Origin: G965202665 sp965243835
GTDB lineage: Bacteria; Actinomycetota; Acidimicrobiia; Spongiisociales; Spongiisociaceae
NCBI GenBank assembly: GCA_965243835.1
Contig: OZ251578.1
Span: forward strand, 806,001 to 870,000
Length of the DNA stretch: 64,000 nt
Reading direction: 5' to 3'
This document shows, piece by piece, positions 45,303 to 54,517 of the stretch (the first letter of the stretch is position 1; every line of letters starts with the position of its first letter). A model generated the notes under the pieces. That model did not search any database. It saw only the letters and a list, made by a program, of their open reading frames with translations, and had not been told where the DNA came from. Made by a program: the position numbers and the translations under genes.

Positions 45303-45674
45303 TTGCCCACCATACAACAGTTGGTGCGCCGGGGCCGCAAGCCCAAGGCGCGCAAGGAGAAAACGCCGGGTCTGGCGGGTTCCCCCCAACGGCGGGGGGT
45401 GTGCACCCGCGTCTACATCATCACCCCCAAAAAGCCCAACTCCGCGCAACGCAAGGCGTGCCGGGTGCGGCTCACTTCGGGGGTGGAGGTGACCGCCTAC
45501 ATCCCCGGCGAGGGACACAACCTGCAGGAACATTCCATCGTGCTCATCCGGGGCGGACGGGTGCGCGACCTGCCCGGCGTGCGCTACAAGGTGATCCGGG
45601 GCGCCCTGGACGCGGCCGGGGTGGACGGGCGCCGTCAGGCCCGCTCCCGCTACGGAACCAAACGGGAACGATAA
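45303..45674 (+). CDS. rpsL: Ribosomal protein S12 (uS12)
   Basis: 123-residue decoding-centre protein. TTG 45303 is the start: GAGGAG is 5 bases upstream and translation begins MPTIQQLVRRGR, as in relatives. TPKKPNSAQRK keeps Lys43, but GGRVRDLPGVRY has Arg at position 88 (CGC 45564-45566) where most S12 proteins have Lys. Lys88Arg is a known streptomycin-resistance change in mycobacteria, so natural resistance is plausible. Confidence 0.97.
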   Translation: MPTIQQLVRRGRKPKARKEKTPGLAGSPQRRGVCTRVYIITPKKPNSAQRKACRVRLTSGVEVTAYIPGEGHNLQEHSIVLIRGGRVRDLPGVRYKVIRGALDAAGVDGRRQARSRYGTKRER

Positions 45675-45675
45675 G

Positions 45676-46143
45676 ATGCGCCGCGCCCCCGCCCAACGCC
45701 GCCCCATTGATCCGGACCCCGTGTTCCGGAGCGTGTTGGTGTCCCAGATCATCAACCAGGTTTTGCTGAAGGGCAAAAAGAACAAGGCCCGCAAGATAGT
45801 CTACGGGGCCCTGGAGCTGGTGGAGAGGCGCAGCGGGCAGGATTCCATTCAGGTTTTGAAACGGGCCATCGAAAACCTCCGCCCGCAACTGGAGGTGCGC
45901 ACCCGCCGGGTGGGGGGCACCTCCTACCAGGTGCCGATGGAGGTCCGCCCCCGTCGCGCCTCCACCTTGGCCATCCGCTGGCTGATCCGGTTCGCCCGCC
46001 GGCGTCGGGACAAGTCGATGTCCCATCGGCTGGCGGCCGAGATCATGGACGCGGCCAACAACACCGGGGCGGCCATCAAACGCAAGGAAGACGTCCACAA
46101 GATGGCCGAATCCAACAAAGCCTTCGCCCACTACCGCTGGTAG
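45676..46143 (+). CDS. rpsG: Ribosomal protein S7 (uS7)
   Basis: 155-residue assembly protein of the 30S head, with MRRAPAQRRPIDPDPVFRS at the start and GGTSYQVPMEVRPRRASTLA in the middle. It follows rpsL after one base and precedes fusA by four. Confidence 0.97.
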   Translation: MRRAPAQRRPIDPDPVFRSVLVSQIINQVLLKGKKNKARKIVYGALELVERRSGQDSIQVLKRAIENLRPQLEVRTRRVGGTSYQVPMEVRPRRASTLAIRWLIRFARRRRDKSMSHRLAAEIMDAANNTGAAIKRKEDVHKMAESNKAFAHYRW

Positions 46144-46147
46144 GAAA

Positions 46148-48250
46148 ATGAGCTCTTCCCTTACCCGCCTCCGCCAGTTCCCGCTGAGCCGCACCCGCAA
46201 CATCGGGATAATGGCCCATATCGACGCCGGCAAGACCACCCTCACCGAGCGCGTCCTCTACTACACCGGACGCACCTACAAGTTGGGCGAAGTGCACGAG
46301 GGGGCGGCGGTCATGGATTGGATGGAGCAGGAGCAGGAGCGGGGCATCACCATCACCTCCGCCGCCACCACCTGCGAATGGCATGAGCATTGGATCAACA
46401 TCATCGACACTCCCGGCCATGTGGATTTCACCGTGGAAGTGGAACGTTCCCTGCGGGTGCTGGACGGAGCGGTGGCCGTATTCGACGCGGTAGCCGGCGT
46501 GGAACCGCAGTCGGAGACGGTTTGGCGGCAGGCGGACCGTTACGCGGTGCCCCGCATCTGTTTCATCAACAAGATGGACCGGGTGGGGGCCGACTTCTAC
46601 GCGGCCGTGGATTCCCTCCGGGAGCGGCTGGACGCCGTCCCCCTGGTATTGCAGATTCCGATCGGGGCCGAGGCCGGGTTCACCGGGGTGGTGGACCTGG
46701 TGGAGATGCGGGCGCACACCTGGCAGGGCGATGACGGCCGCACCTGGAACACCGGCCCCATCCCCGACGAATACCTGGCCGCCGCCTCCGAGTACCGGGG
46801 CCGGTTGCTGGAGCAGGTGGCCGAGATCGACGAGAAGTTGTTGGAGAAATACCTGGAGGACCTGGACATTTCCCCGGGTGAGATCAACATGGCGATCAGG
46901 GCCGGAGTGTTGCGCCACCTGTTCAACCCGGTGCTGTGCGGCGCCGCCTTCAAGAACAAGGGCGTGCAGTTGCTCCTGGACGCGGTGGTGGAGTACCTGC
47001 CCAGCCCGGTGGATTTGCCCGCCGTCACCGGCTTCGTCCCCGGCGACGAGGAGAGCCCGCTGGCGCGCCCCCCCGCCGACGATCAGCCCTTTGCGGCCTT
47101 GGCCTTCAAAGTGATCAGCGACCCGCATGTGGGCAAACTCACCTATTTCCGGGTTTATTCCGGGCAGGCCTCCAAGGGCGGGACCCTGCTCAACACCGCC
47201 AACGGCCGCAAGGAGCGGCTCGGGCGCCTGTTGCGCATGCACGCCAACCACCGGGAGGACCGCGAGGATGTGTTCACCGGCGACATCGTGGCCGCGGTCG
47301 GCCTGAAGCACACCACCACCGGCGACACCCTGAGCGCCCTGCACGACCCCGTTCAGCTGGAGTCGATGTCCTTTCCGGCCCCGGTTATTTCGGTGGCCAT
47401 CGAGCCCCGTTCCAAGGCCGACCAGGAGAAGTTGTCCGAATCCCTGAGCCGGCTGGCCGAGGAGGACCCCACCTTTTTGGTGCGCACCGATGCGGACACC
47501 GGGCAGACCATCATCTCCGGCATGGGCGAGTTGCACTTGGACATTCTGGTGGACCGCCTGGTGCGGGAGTTTCGGGTGGGGGCCAACGTGGGCCGTCCGC
47601 AGGTGGCGTACCGGGAGACCATCCGCGGCCCGGTGGAGAACCTGGAAGTGCGCCATATCAAGCAGAGCGGCGGCCGGGGCCAGTATGCGGTGATCGCCAT
47701 CTCCCTGGAGCCCACCGGTCCCGGGGGAGGCTTTGAGTTCGTGAACGAGATCAAGGGGGGGGCCGTTCCCCGCGAGTTCATACCCTCCGTTTCCGCCGGC
47801 ATCCAAAACGCCCTGGACCAGGGGGTTCTGGCCGGTTATCCGCTGGTGGACGTCCGGGCCCGGCTGGTGGACGGTTCCGCTCACGATGTGGATTCTTCCG
47901 AGATGGCCTTTCGCATCGCCGGGTCGCTGGCCTTGCGGGAAGCGGCCCGCGCCGCCGGCGTTAAAATGCTGGAGCCGTTGATGGCGGTGGAGGTGGTCAC
48001 CCCCGAGGAGTACATAGGGGAGGTCATCGGCGACCTGTCTTCCCGCCGGGGTAGAATAGGGGAGACCAACCAGCGGGGTTCGGTGCGGGTGGTAACCGCC
48101 CGGGTGCCGCTGGCCGAAATGTTCGGATATGTGACCGACCTGCGTTCCAAAACCCAGGGCCGGGCCACATCCACCATGCAATTTCATTCATACGACGACG
48201 TGCCCGAGCAGGTCGCCGCCGAAATAGTAGCCGCCGCCCGCGGCGAATAG
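46148..48250 (+). CDS. fusA: Elongation factor G
   Basis: 700-residue translocase GTPase. G1 AHIDAGKTTLTE, G3 DTPGHVDF and G4 NKMD are intact, followed by domains II-V including GMGELHLDILVDRL and the SDPHVGKL-type segment. Codons are mostly C- or G-ending, in contrast to the tuf gene next door. Third gene of the str operon. Confidence 0.97.
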   Translation: MSSSLTRLRQFPLSRTRNIGIMAHIDAGKTTLTERVLYYTGRTYKLGEVHEGAAVMDWMEQEQERGITITSAATTCEWHEHWINIIDTPGHVDFTVEVERSLRVLDGAVAVFDAVAGVEPQSETVWRQADRYAVPRICFINKMDRVGADFYAAVDSLRERLDAVPLVLQIPIGAEAGFTGVVDLVEMRAHTWQGDDGRTWNTGPIPDEYLAAASEYRGRLLEQVAEIDEKLLEKYLEDLDISPGEINMAIRAGVLRHLFNPVLCGAAFKNKGVQLLLDAVVEYLPSPVDLPAVTGFVPGDEESPLARPPADDQPFAALAFKVISDPHVGKLTYFRVYSGQASKGGTLLNTANGRKERLGRLLRMHANHREDREDVFTGDIVAAVGLKHTTTGDTLSALHDPVQLESMSFPAPVISVAIEPRSKADQEKLSESLSRLAEEDPTFLVRTDADTGQTIISGMGELHLDILVDRLVREFRVGANVGRPQVAYRETIRGPVENLEVRHIKQSGGRGQYAVIAISLEPTGPGGGFEFVNEIKGGAVPREFIPSVSAGIQNALDQGVLAGYPLVDVRARLVDGSAHDVDSSEMAFRIAGSLALREAARAAGVKMLEPLMAVEVVTPEEYIGEVIGDLSSRRGRIGETNQRGSVRVVTARVPLAEMFGYVTDLRSKTQGRATSTMQFHSYDDVPEQVAAEIVAAARGE

Positions 48251-48266
48251 AAAGGAGATACCGACG

Positions 48267-49457
48267 ATGGCTAAGGCGAGGTTTGAGCGTTCGAAGCCGC
48301 ATGTGAATGTGGGGACGATGGGTCATATTGATCATGGGAAGACGACGTTGACGGCGGCGGTGACGCGGGTGTTGGCGGAGCGGGTGGGGGGTGTGAATGT
48401 TTTTTCGGCGTTTGAGGATATTGATAAGGCGCCGGAGGAGCGGGAGCGGGGGATTACGATTTCGATTGCGCATGTGGAGTATGAGACGGCTTTGCGTCAT
48501 TATGCGCATGTGGATATGCCGGGGCATGCGGATTATATTAAGAATATGATTACGGGGGCGGCGCAGGTGGATGGGGCGGTGTTGGTGGTGTCGGCGGCGG
48601 ATGGGCCGATGCCGCAGACGCGGGAGCATGTGTTGTTGGCGCGGCAGGTGGGGGTGCCGTGTGTGGTGGTGGCGTTGAATAAGGTGGATTTGGTGGATGA
48701 TGGGGAGTTGTTGGATTTGGTGGAGTTGGAGGTGCGGGAGTTGTTGGGGGAGTATGGGTTTGATGGGGATGGGGCGCCGGTGGTGCGGGTGTCGGCCCTG
48801 TTGGCGTTGGAGGGGGATGAGGGGGCGGGGGATGGGGTGATGGAGCTTTTGGGGGCGGTGGATGGGTTTGTGCCGGTGCCGGAGCGGCCGGTGGATTTGC
48901 CGTTTTTGATGCCGATTGAGGATGTGTTTTCGATTACGGGGCGGGGGACGGTGGTGACGGGGAAGGTGGAGTCGGGGGTGTTGCGGGTGGGGGGGGATGT
49001 GGAGGTGGTGGGGATTAGGGAGACGCGGCGGTCGGTGGCGACGGGGGTGGAGATGTTTCGGAAGTTGTTGGATGAGGGGCGGGCGGGGGATAATGTGGGT
49101 GTGTTGCTTAGGGGGGTGGGGAAGGATGAGGTGGAGCGGGGGCAGGTGTTGGCGGCTCCGGGGTCGATTACGCCGCATACGGTGTTTGATGCGCAGGTGT
49201 ATGTGTTGACTAGGGAGGAGGGGGGTCGGCATAATCCGTTTTTCGGGGGTTATCAGCCGCAGTTTTATTTCCGGACGACGGACGTGACGGGTCGGGTGGA
49301 GTTGCCGGGGGGGGTGGAGATGGTGATGCCGGGGGATAACACGGTGATGACCGTCACCCTGGGTTCCCCGATCGCGATGGACGAGGGGCTGCGGTTCGCC
49401 ATCCGGGAAGGCGGACGCACCGTCGGCGCCGGCACCGTCACCAAAATCCACAAATAG
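48267..49457 (+). CDS. tuf: Elongation factor Tu (codon-usage outlier)
   Basis: 396 residues, with GHIDHGKTTLTAAV, DMPGHADYIKNM (Met where most have Cys), and NKVD. It delivers aminoacyl-tRNA to the ribosome. From the first codons to about 49330 nearly all third positions are G or T (GAT, CAT, AAT, ATT, TTG, GGG, GCG, ACG) and C is scarce. The last 130 bases revert to the C-rich style of the flanking genes. This mosaic suggests recombination with a foreign tuf or an assembly chimera. Strong AAGGAGAT ribosome-binding site. Confidence 0.96.
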   Translation: MAKARFERSKPHVNVGTMGHIDHGKTTLTAAVTRVLAERVGGVNVFSAFEDIDKAPEERERGITISIAHVEYETALRHYAHVDMPGHADYIKNMITGAAQVDGAVLVVSAADGPMPQTREHVLLARQVGVPCVVVALNKVDLVDDGELLDLVELEVRELLGEYGFDGDGAPVVRVSALLALEGDEGAGDGVMELLGAVDGFVPVPERPVDLPFLMPIEDVFSITGRGTVVTGKVESGVLRVGGDVEVVGIRETRRSVATGVEMFRKLLDEGRAGDNVGVLLRGVGKDEVERGQVLAAPGSITPHTVFDAQVYVLTREEGGRHNPFFGGYQPQFYFRTTDVTGRVELPGGVEMVMPGDNTVMTVTLGSPIAMDEGLRFAIREGGRTVGAGTVTKIHK

Positions 49458-49487
49458 GGGACGGGACCGGAACACGGGAGCAAGAGA

Positions 49488-49796
49488 ATGAAAAACTACA
49501 AGATTCGCATCAAGCTGAAAGCCTATGACCACCGGGTCATAGACGAATCGGCGCGCAAGATCGCCGAGACGGTCATCCGCACCCAGGCCACCGTGCGCGG
49601 CCCCATCCCCCTCCCCACCAAGATACAGCGCTATTGCGTCATCCGTTCTCCGCACGTTTACAAGGATTCCCGCGAACATTTTGAGATACGCACCCATAAA
49701 CGCCTGTTGGACATCCTGGACCCCACCCCCAACACGGTGGAATCCTTGATGCGCCTGGACCTGCCCGCCGGGGTGGAAGCGGAGATCGAGACATGA
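49488..49796 (+). CDS. rpsJ: Ribosomal protein S10 (uS10)
   Basis: 102 residues (IRIKLKAYDHRVIDESARKI, SPHVYKDSREHFEIRTHKR). First gene of the S10 cluster; also the NusG/NusE partner in antitermination. It overlaps rplC by ATGA. It lies 30 bases after tuf without a visible promoter. Confidence 0.97.
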   Translation: MKNYKIRIKLKAYDHRVIDESARKIAETVIRTQATVRGPIPLPTKIQRYCVIRSPHVYKDSREHFEIRTHKRLLDILDPTPNTVESLMRLDLPAGVEAEIET

Positions 49797-50428
49797 CCCT
49801 GACCGGCATCATGGGTTCCAAGGTGGGGATGACCCAGATCTTCGACGAGGAGGCGCGGGCCCTGCCGGTGACGGTGATCAAGGCCGGGCCCTGTCACATC
49901 GTCCAGATCCGCACCCCTGAAACCGATGGTTACTCCGCCGTCCAGCTTGGTTACGGACGGGATCGCCGTCCGTCCCGCCCCGCCGCCGGTCACTACGCCA
50001 AGGCGGGGGTGGAGCCGGCCCGCCGTTTACTGGAGGTGCGGGTGGATGACGTTTCCGGGTTGGAGGTGGGTCAGGAGATCAAGGTGGAGGACATTTTCCA
50101 GCCGGGCGGCAAAGCGGACGTGACCGGGGTTTCCAAGGGAAAGGGTTTCCAGGGGGTGATGAAGCGGCACAACTTCCGGGGTCAGAAGGCCAGCCACGGC
50201 GCTCATAAAATACATCGCGCCCCGGGGGCGATCGGGGCCTGCGCCACTCCGGCCCGGGTGTTCAAAGGCACCAGGTTGCCGGGCCGCATGGGGGCGGAAC
50301 GCACCACCGTCCTCAACCTGGCGGTGGTGGGGGTGGACGCCGAGCAGGGCCTGTTGCTCCTGCAAGGGGCGGTGCCCGGACCCAAAGGGGCGGTGGTTTT
50401 CGTGCGGGAGGCGGTCAAGAATGGCTGA
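49793..50428 (+). CDS. rplC: Ribosomal protein L3 (uL3)
   Basis: 211 residues including GSKVGMTQIFDE, VTGVSKGKGFQGVMKRHNF and GRMGAERTTVLNLAVVGVD, an early 50S assembly protein near the peptidyl transferase centre. It overlaps rplD by 8 bases. Confidence 0.97.
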   Translation: MTLTGIMGSKVGMTQIFDEEARALPVTVIKAGPCHIVQIRTPETDGYSAVQLGYGRDRRPSRPAAGHYAKAGVEPARRLLEVRVDDVSGLEVGQEIKVEDIFQPGGKADVTGVSKGKGFQGVMKRHNFRGQKASHGAHKIHRAPGAIGACATPARVFKGTRLPGRMGAERTTVLNLAVVGVDAEQGLLLLQGAVPGPKGAVVFVREAVKNG

Positions 50429-51314
50429 GCCGTCCGCTCCCTTCTACGATTCCGCCGGGGCCGCAAAAGGCGCGGTGCGGTTGCAGGCCGACCTGTTCGG
50501 GATCGAGCCCAACCGGGCGGTGATGCACCAGGTGGTGGTGGCTCATTTGGCCGGTCGGCGGTCGGGTTCCGCCAAGGTCAAATCCCGCTCCGAAGTACGG
50601 GGGGGAGGCCGCAAGCCGTGGCGTCAGAAAGGTTTGGGACGTTCCCGGCACGGCTCCATTCGCTCCCCGCTGTGGGTGGGGGGAGGGACCGCCCACGGTC
50701 CCGACCCCCGCAGTTACGAGCAACGCACCCCCAAGAAGATGCGCCTGCTGGCTTTGCGCAGCGCCCTGTCCTGCCGGGCGGCCGAGGGGGCGGTGAAAGT
50801 GGTGGAGGATTTCGACTGGGAAACCCCCCGCACCCGGCGCGCCGCCGAGTTGCTGTCCGCCATCGGCGCCGACGGCAAGGCCTTGGTGGTGTTGGCGGGC
50901 GGGCAGGATACCGCCGAGCGCTCCTTTCGCAACCTGCCGCAAGTGATACTGGGGCGGGCGGGCCGCCTGAACGCCTACGATGTGCTCTGGTCGGATACGG
51001 TGGTGTTTTCCGGATCGGCCCTGGCTTTTCCCGACCCCGTAGATTCTCTCCCGCACCTCCCGGGTGCCCCCGACCCCGACGTCGACCCCTCCGGCCCCGC
51101 CGGGGAAGCCTTGGTTGATGAAGATGTTTCCGAAGAAGCCGCCGCAACCGTCGCCGAGGATGCGGAAACCGCCGCGGACGCCGCGGCCGCCGATGTCGGG
51201 GAAGCGGAAGAAGCCGCCGAACCCGTTGCCGCAGCCGTCGCGGACGCGGCAACCGTCGCTGATGACGACGAAGGTGACGACCTCGCGGCCGGGTCCGCCG
51301 GGGAGGGGCAATGA
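50421..51314 (+). CDS. rplD: Ribosomal protein L4 (uL4) with acidic C-terminal tail
   Basis: 297 residues. The globular domain with the loop RRSGSAKVKSRSEVRGGGRK, GSIRSPLWVGGG and AYDVLWSDTVVFS is normal. From about residue 208 there is an extra 85-90 residue Ala/Asp/Glu-rich tail not found in typical L4 (about 205-220 residues). In E. coli L4 also represses the S10 operon; whether that applies here is unknown. Confidence 0.96.
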   Translation: MAEPSAPFYDSAGAAKGAVRLQADLFGIEPNRAVMHQVVVAHLAGRRSGSAKVKSRSEVRGGGRKPWRQKGLGRSRHGSIRSPLWVGGGTAHGPDPRSYEQRTPKKMRLLALRSALSCRAAEGAVKVVEDFDWETPRTRRAAELLSAIGADGKALVVLAGGQDTAERSFRNLPQVILGRAGRLNAYDVLWSDTVVFSGSALAFPDPVDSLPHLPGAPDPDVDPSGPAGEALVDEDVSEEAAATVAEDAETAADAAAADVGEAEEAAEPVAAAVADAATVADDDEGDDLAAGSAGEGQ

Positions 51315-51598
51315 GCGATCCCCGCGACCTCATTCTGGAGCCGGTGGTGTCGGAGAAGTCCTACGACCTCATCGAGCAGTACAACACCTACACCTTTCTA
51401 GTGGACCGGCGGGCCACCAAAAACCAGATCCGCGACGCCATCGAGCGCATCTTCGAGGTGCGGGTGGTCAAGGTGAACACCCTTAACCGGCGGGGCAAGC
51501 GCAAGCGCACCCGGTGGCTGGTGGGCCGTCGCTCCGATATCAAGCGGGCGATGATCACCCTGGCCGCCGGCGATTCCGTGGATGTTTTCGGGGTGTGA
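51311..51598 (+). CDS. rplW: Ribosomal protein L23 (uL23)
   Basis: 95 residues, at the tunnel exit where trigger factor and SRP dock. ILEPVVSEKSYDLIEQYNTY and RRGKRKRTRW are conserved. It overlaps rplD by ATGA and ends one base before the rplB start. Confidence 0.96.
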   Translation: MSDPRDLILEPVVSEKSYDLIEQYNTYTFLVDRRATKNQIRDAIERIFEVRVVKVNTLNRRGKRKRTRWLVGRRSDIKRAMITLAAGDSVDVFGV

Positions 51599-51599
51599 T

Positions 51600-52433
51600 A
51601 TGCCGGTGAGAAATCGCAAACCCACCTCCCCCGGACGCCGCTTCCAGACGGTCTCCGACTTCGCCTCCATCACCAAGGACAAACCGGAGAAGTCCCTGCT
51701 GGCCAAGCAGAAGCGCTCCTCGGGCCGCAACGCCCACGGTCGCATCACCTCCCGGCACCGGGGAGGCGGGCACAAGCGCCGCTACCGGGTGGTGGACTTC
51801 CGCCGGGACAAGGACGCGATTCCGGCCAAGGTGGCGGCCGTGGAATACGATCCCAACCGCAACGCCCGCCTGGCCCTGCTCCACTACGCGGACGGCGAGA
51901 AACGTTACATACTGCATCCGGCGGGGGTGCGGGTGGGCGATAAGTTGCAGTCGGGTTCGGGGGCCGAGATCCGGGCGGGCAACGCCCTGCCCCTGCGCAA
52001 CATTCCGGCCGGGGCCGTGGTGCACGCGGTGGAGTTGCGCCCCGGCGGCGGGGCCAAGATGGCCCGGGCGGCCGGGTCCGGGGTGCAGTTGATGTCCAAG
52101 GAGGCGGGACGGGCCTTGTTGCGTCTGCCCTCCGGAGAGGTGCGCTACGTTCCCCTGGACTGCCGGGCCACCATCGGACAGGTGGGCAACGCCGAGGCCG
52201 AACTGATCAAGATCGGCAAGGCGGGCCGCAACCGTTGGCTGGGGGTCCGCCCCCAGACCCGGGGTGTGGCCATGAACCCGGTGGATCACCCGTTGGGCGG
52301 CGGCGAAGGCAAATCCTCGGGCGGACGGCATCCGGTTTCCCCTTGGGGCAAGCCGGAGGGGCGCACCCGCGACCGCAACAAGGCCAGCAACCGCGACATA
52401 GTGCGCAGGCGAACCCGCAAGCGCCGGAGGTAG
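51600..52433 (+). CDS. rplB: Ribosomal protein L2 (uL2)
   Basis: 277 residues starting MPVRNRKPTSPGRRF at ATG 51600; the longer frame to 51582 overlaps rplW. GRITSRHRGGGHKRRYR and the C-terminal VAMNPVDHPLGGGEGK with the conserved peptidyl-transferase-region His are intact. Confidence 0.97.
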   Translation: MPVRNRKPTSPGRRFQTVSDFASITKDKPEKSLLAKQKRSSGRNAHGRITSRHRGGGHKRRYRVVDFRRDKDAIPAKVAAVEYDPNRNARLALLHYADGEKRYILHPAGVRVGDKLQSGSGAEIRAGNALPLRNIPAGAVVHAVELRPGGGAKMARAAGSGVQLMSKEAGRALLRLPSGEVRYVPLDCRATIGQVGNAEAELIKIGKAGRNRWLGVRPQTRGVAMNPVDHPLGGGEGKSSGGRHPVSPWGKPEGRTRDRNKASNRDIVRRRTRKRRR

Positions 52434-52437
52434 GGAA

Positions 52438-52719
52438 ATGGCCCGCAGTCTCAAAAAAGGCCCGTTCGTGGACGGCCACCTGTTGCGCAAGGTGGACGCC
52501 CTCAACCGCACCGGTCAAAAACATGTCATCCGCACTTGGAGCAGGCGGAGCACCATCATCCCCGACATGGTGGGGCACATTATCGCCGTGCACGATGGAC
52601 GCCGGCACGTGCCGGTTTACATCTCCGAGTCCATGGTGGGGCACAAACTGGGCGAATTCGCCCCCACCCGCACCTTTCGCGGCCACGCCGGGAGCAAAGA
52701 GAGGGCGGCCGGGCGATGA
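52438..52719 (+). CDS. rpsS: Ribosomal protein S19 (uS19)
   Basis: 93 residues, MARSLKKGPFVDGHLLRKVD and TWSRRSTIIPDMVGH. It overlaps rplV by ATGA. Confidence 0.97.
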   Translation: MARSLKKGPFVDGHLLRKVDALNRTGQKHVIRTWSRRSTIIPDMVGHIIAVHDGRRHVPVYISESMVGHKLGEFAPTRTFRGHAGSKERAAGR

Positions 52720-53081
52720 GAGCCGTAGCCCGCGCCCGCTACATTCGCCAGTCGCCCTACAAGGTGCGGTTGGTGTTGGATCAGGTGCGGGGTCGTCCGG
52801 CGTCCGAGGCCCGCACCACCCTGCGCTTCTCCAATCGCCGCGCCGCCGGGCCGGTTTTGAAATGCCTGAATTCGGCCATCGCCAACCTCAACTCCAAGTT
52901 TGATCTGGGGGAGGATGTGGATTCACTGGCCGGGGAGGTGGTGGTGGCGGAGGCCTACGCCGGCGAGGGTCCCACCCTCCGGCGCTTCCGGCCCCGGGCC
53001 CGGGGCCGGGCCACCCGCATTCGCAAGCGCACCAGTCATATCACGATCGTGGTTTCCGACGAGCGGGAGGAGAAGGTTTAG
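52716..53081 (+). CDS. rplV: Ribosomal protein L22 (uL22)
   Basis: 121 residues from ATG 52716 (MRAVARARYIRQSPYKVRLV). The beta-hairpin end (RFRPRARGRATRIRKRTSHI) that reaches the exit tunnel is intact, so no macrolide-type deletion is seen. The longer frame starting at 52536 is out of register with rpsS. Confidence 0.96.
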   Translation: MRAVARARYIRQSPYKVRLVLDQVRGRPASEARTTLRFSNRRAAGPVLKCLNSAIANLNSKFDLGEDVDSLAGEVVVAEAYAGEGPTLRRFRPRARGRATRIRKRTSHITIVVSDEREEKV

Positions 53082-54103
53082 TGGGGCAGAAAACCCACCC
53101 CTACGGGTTCCGTCTGGGCATTGTCACCGACTGGAAGTCGCGTTGGTTCTCCGAGAAGGAGTATCAGGACCTGGCCAATCAGGATTACCGGATCCGCGAC
53201 TACCTGTGGCGGGAGCTGGTGCGGGGGGCGGTGTCCCGCATCGATGTGGAGCGCACCCGCGACAAACTGGTGGTGGAGGTGCACACCGCCCGCCCCGGCG
53301 TGGTGATCGGCCGCAAGGGGGCGGAGGCGGATCGCATTCGCAGCGGTTTGGAGAAAATGGCGGGCCAGTCGGTGAAGTTGAACGTGATAGAAGTCAAAGA
53401 CCCCGACATCGACGCCGTGTTGCTGGCCCGGGGGGTGGCCGATCAGTTGGAAAACCGGGTGGCGTTCCGCCGGGCTATGAAGCGGGCGGTGCAGACGGCA
53501 CTCACCGCCGGGGCGGAGGGGGTGCGCGTGGAATGTTCGGGCCGCTTGGGCGGGGCCGATATGGGCCGCCGGGAATGGTACCGGGAGGGCCGGGTGCCCT
53601 TGCATACTTTGCGGGCCGACATCGACTACGGCTTGGCCACCGCCCGCACCACGGTGGGGGCCATCGGGATCAAGGTATGGGTGTACAAGGGGGATGTGGT
53701 GGCATCCCGTCAGAGCACCCGGGAGAAGATCGCGGTCGAGGCGGCCTTGGCCGCGGGCGGCCCGGCCGGGCGGGTGATTTCGGCCAAGAGCCGCGCCGAG
53801 CAGCGCACCGGCGAACGCAAAACCCCCCGGGTGATCGAGGCGGGGGGCGGAAAACGCCTGATCGAGGCGGGGGGCGGACGCAAGGTAACTACCGCCGAGG
53901 CCCGCTCCGAATACAAGGAGGCGGTGGAGGATCAGGAGGAGAAACTGGATATCGGGGCCGATGTCCCCTCCAATGACTCCCCGGACAGTGCGCCGAAAGC
54001 CGCCCCGGAGGGGGAGAATCCGGCCGCCGCAACCCCGGAGGCCGCCCCCGCCGCCTCCGATTCCGAGGGCGTCGGGCCGGAGCGCGCCGAGGAGGAGAAG
54101 TAG
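53081..54103 (+). CDS. rpsC: Ribosomal protein S3 (uS3) with extended C-terminus
   Basis: 340 residues from GTG 53081 (MGQKTHPYGFRLGIV). The KH domain (RPGVVIGRKGAEADRIRSGL) and C-terminal domain are normal to about residue 225. The following 115 residues are an unusual tail with a short internal repeat (two RxxIEAGGGxR-type units encoded at 53830-53885) and an acidic Ala/Pro/Glu end. Typical S3 is 210-280 residues. Confidence 0.96.
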   Translation: MGQKTHPYGFRLGIVTDWKSRWFSEKEYQDLANQDYRIRDYLWRELVRGAVSRIDVERTRDKLVVEVHTARPGVVIGRKGAEADRIRSGLEKMAGQSVKLNVIEVKDPDIDAVLLARGVADQLENRVAFRRAMKRAVQTALTAGAEGVRVECSGRLGGADMGRREWYREGRVPLHTLRADIDYGLATARTTVGAIGIKVWVYKGDVVASRQSTREKIAVEAALAAGGPAGRVISAKSRAEQRTGERKTPRVIEAGGGKRLIEAGGGRKVTTAEARSEYKEAVEDQEEKLDIGADVPSNDSPDSAPKAAPEGENPAAATPEAAPAASDSEGVGPERAEEEK

Positions 54104-54517
54104 ATGTTAATGCCCAAACGCACCAAGTACCGCAAGGTGCACCGGGGACGGATGCGGGGTTACGCCAAGGGGGGGTCCGCCGTTTCCTTCGGCGACTACG
54201 GCATCCAGGCCTTGGAGCCGGGGCATATCACCGCCCGCCAGATCGAGTCGGCGCGGGTGGCCATCACCCGCACCGTTCGCCGGGGCGGGAAGGTGTGGAT
54301 CAACATTTTCCCGGACAAGCCGATGACCGCCAAGCCGGCCGAGACCCGGATGGGCTCCGGCAAGGGAAACCCCGAGTTCTGGGTGGCGGTGGTCAAGCCG
54401 GGGAGGGTGATGATGGAGCTGTCCGGAGTGGATGAAGACCTGGCCCGGGAGGCGATCCGCAAGGCGGGCCACAAACTGCCCATCAAAACCAAGTTCGTGG
54501 TGAGGGAGACCGGATGA
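54104..54517 (+). CDS. rplP: Ribosomal protein L16 (uL16)
   Basis: 137 residues, MLMPKRTKYRKVHRGRMRG onward. ATG 54104 is 6 bases from GGAGGAG; the in-frame ATG 54110 would be 12 away. It overlaps rpmC by ATGA. Confidence 0.96.
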   Translation: MLMPKRTKYRKVHRGRMRGYAKGGSAVSFGDYGIQALEPGHITARQIESARVAITRTVRRGGKVWINIFPDKPMTAKPAETRMGSGKGNPEFWVAVVKPGRVMMELSGVDEDLAREAIRKAGHKLPIKTKFVVRETG

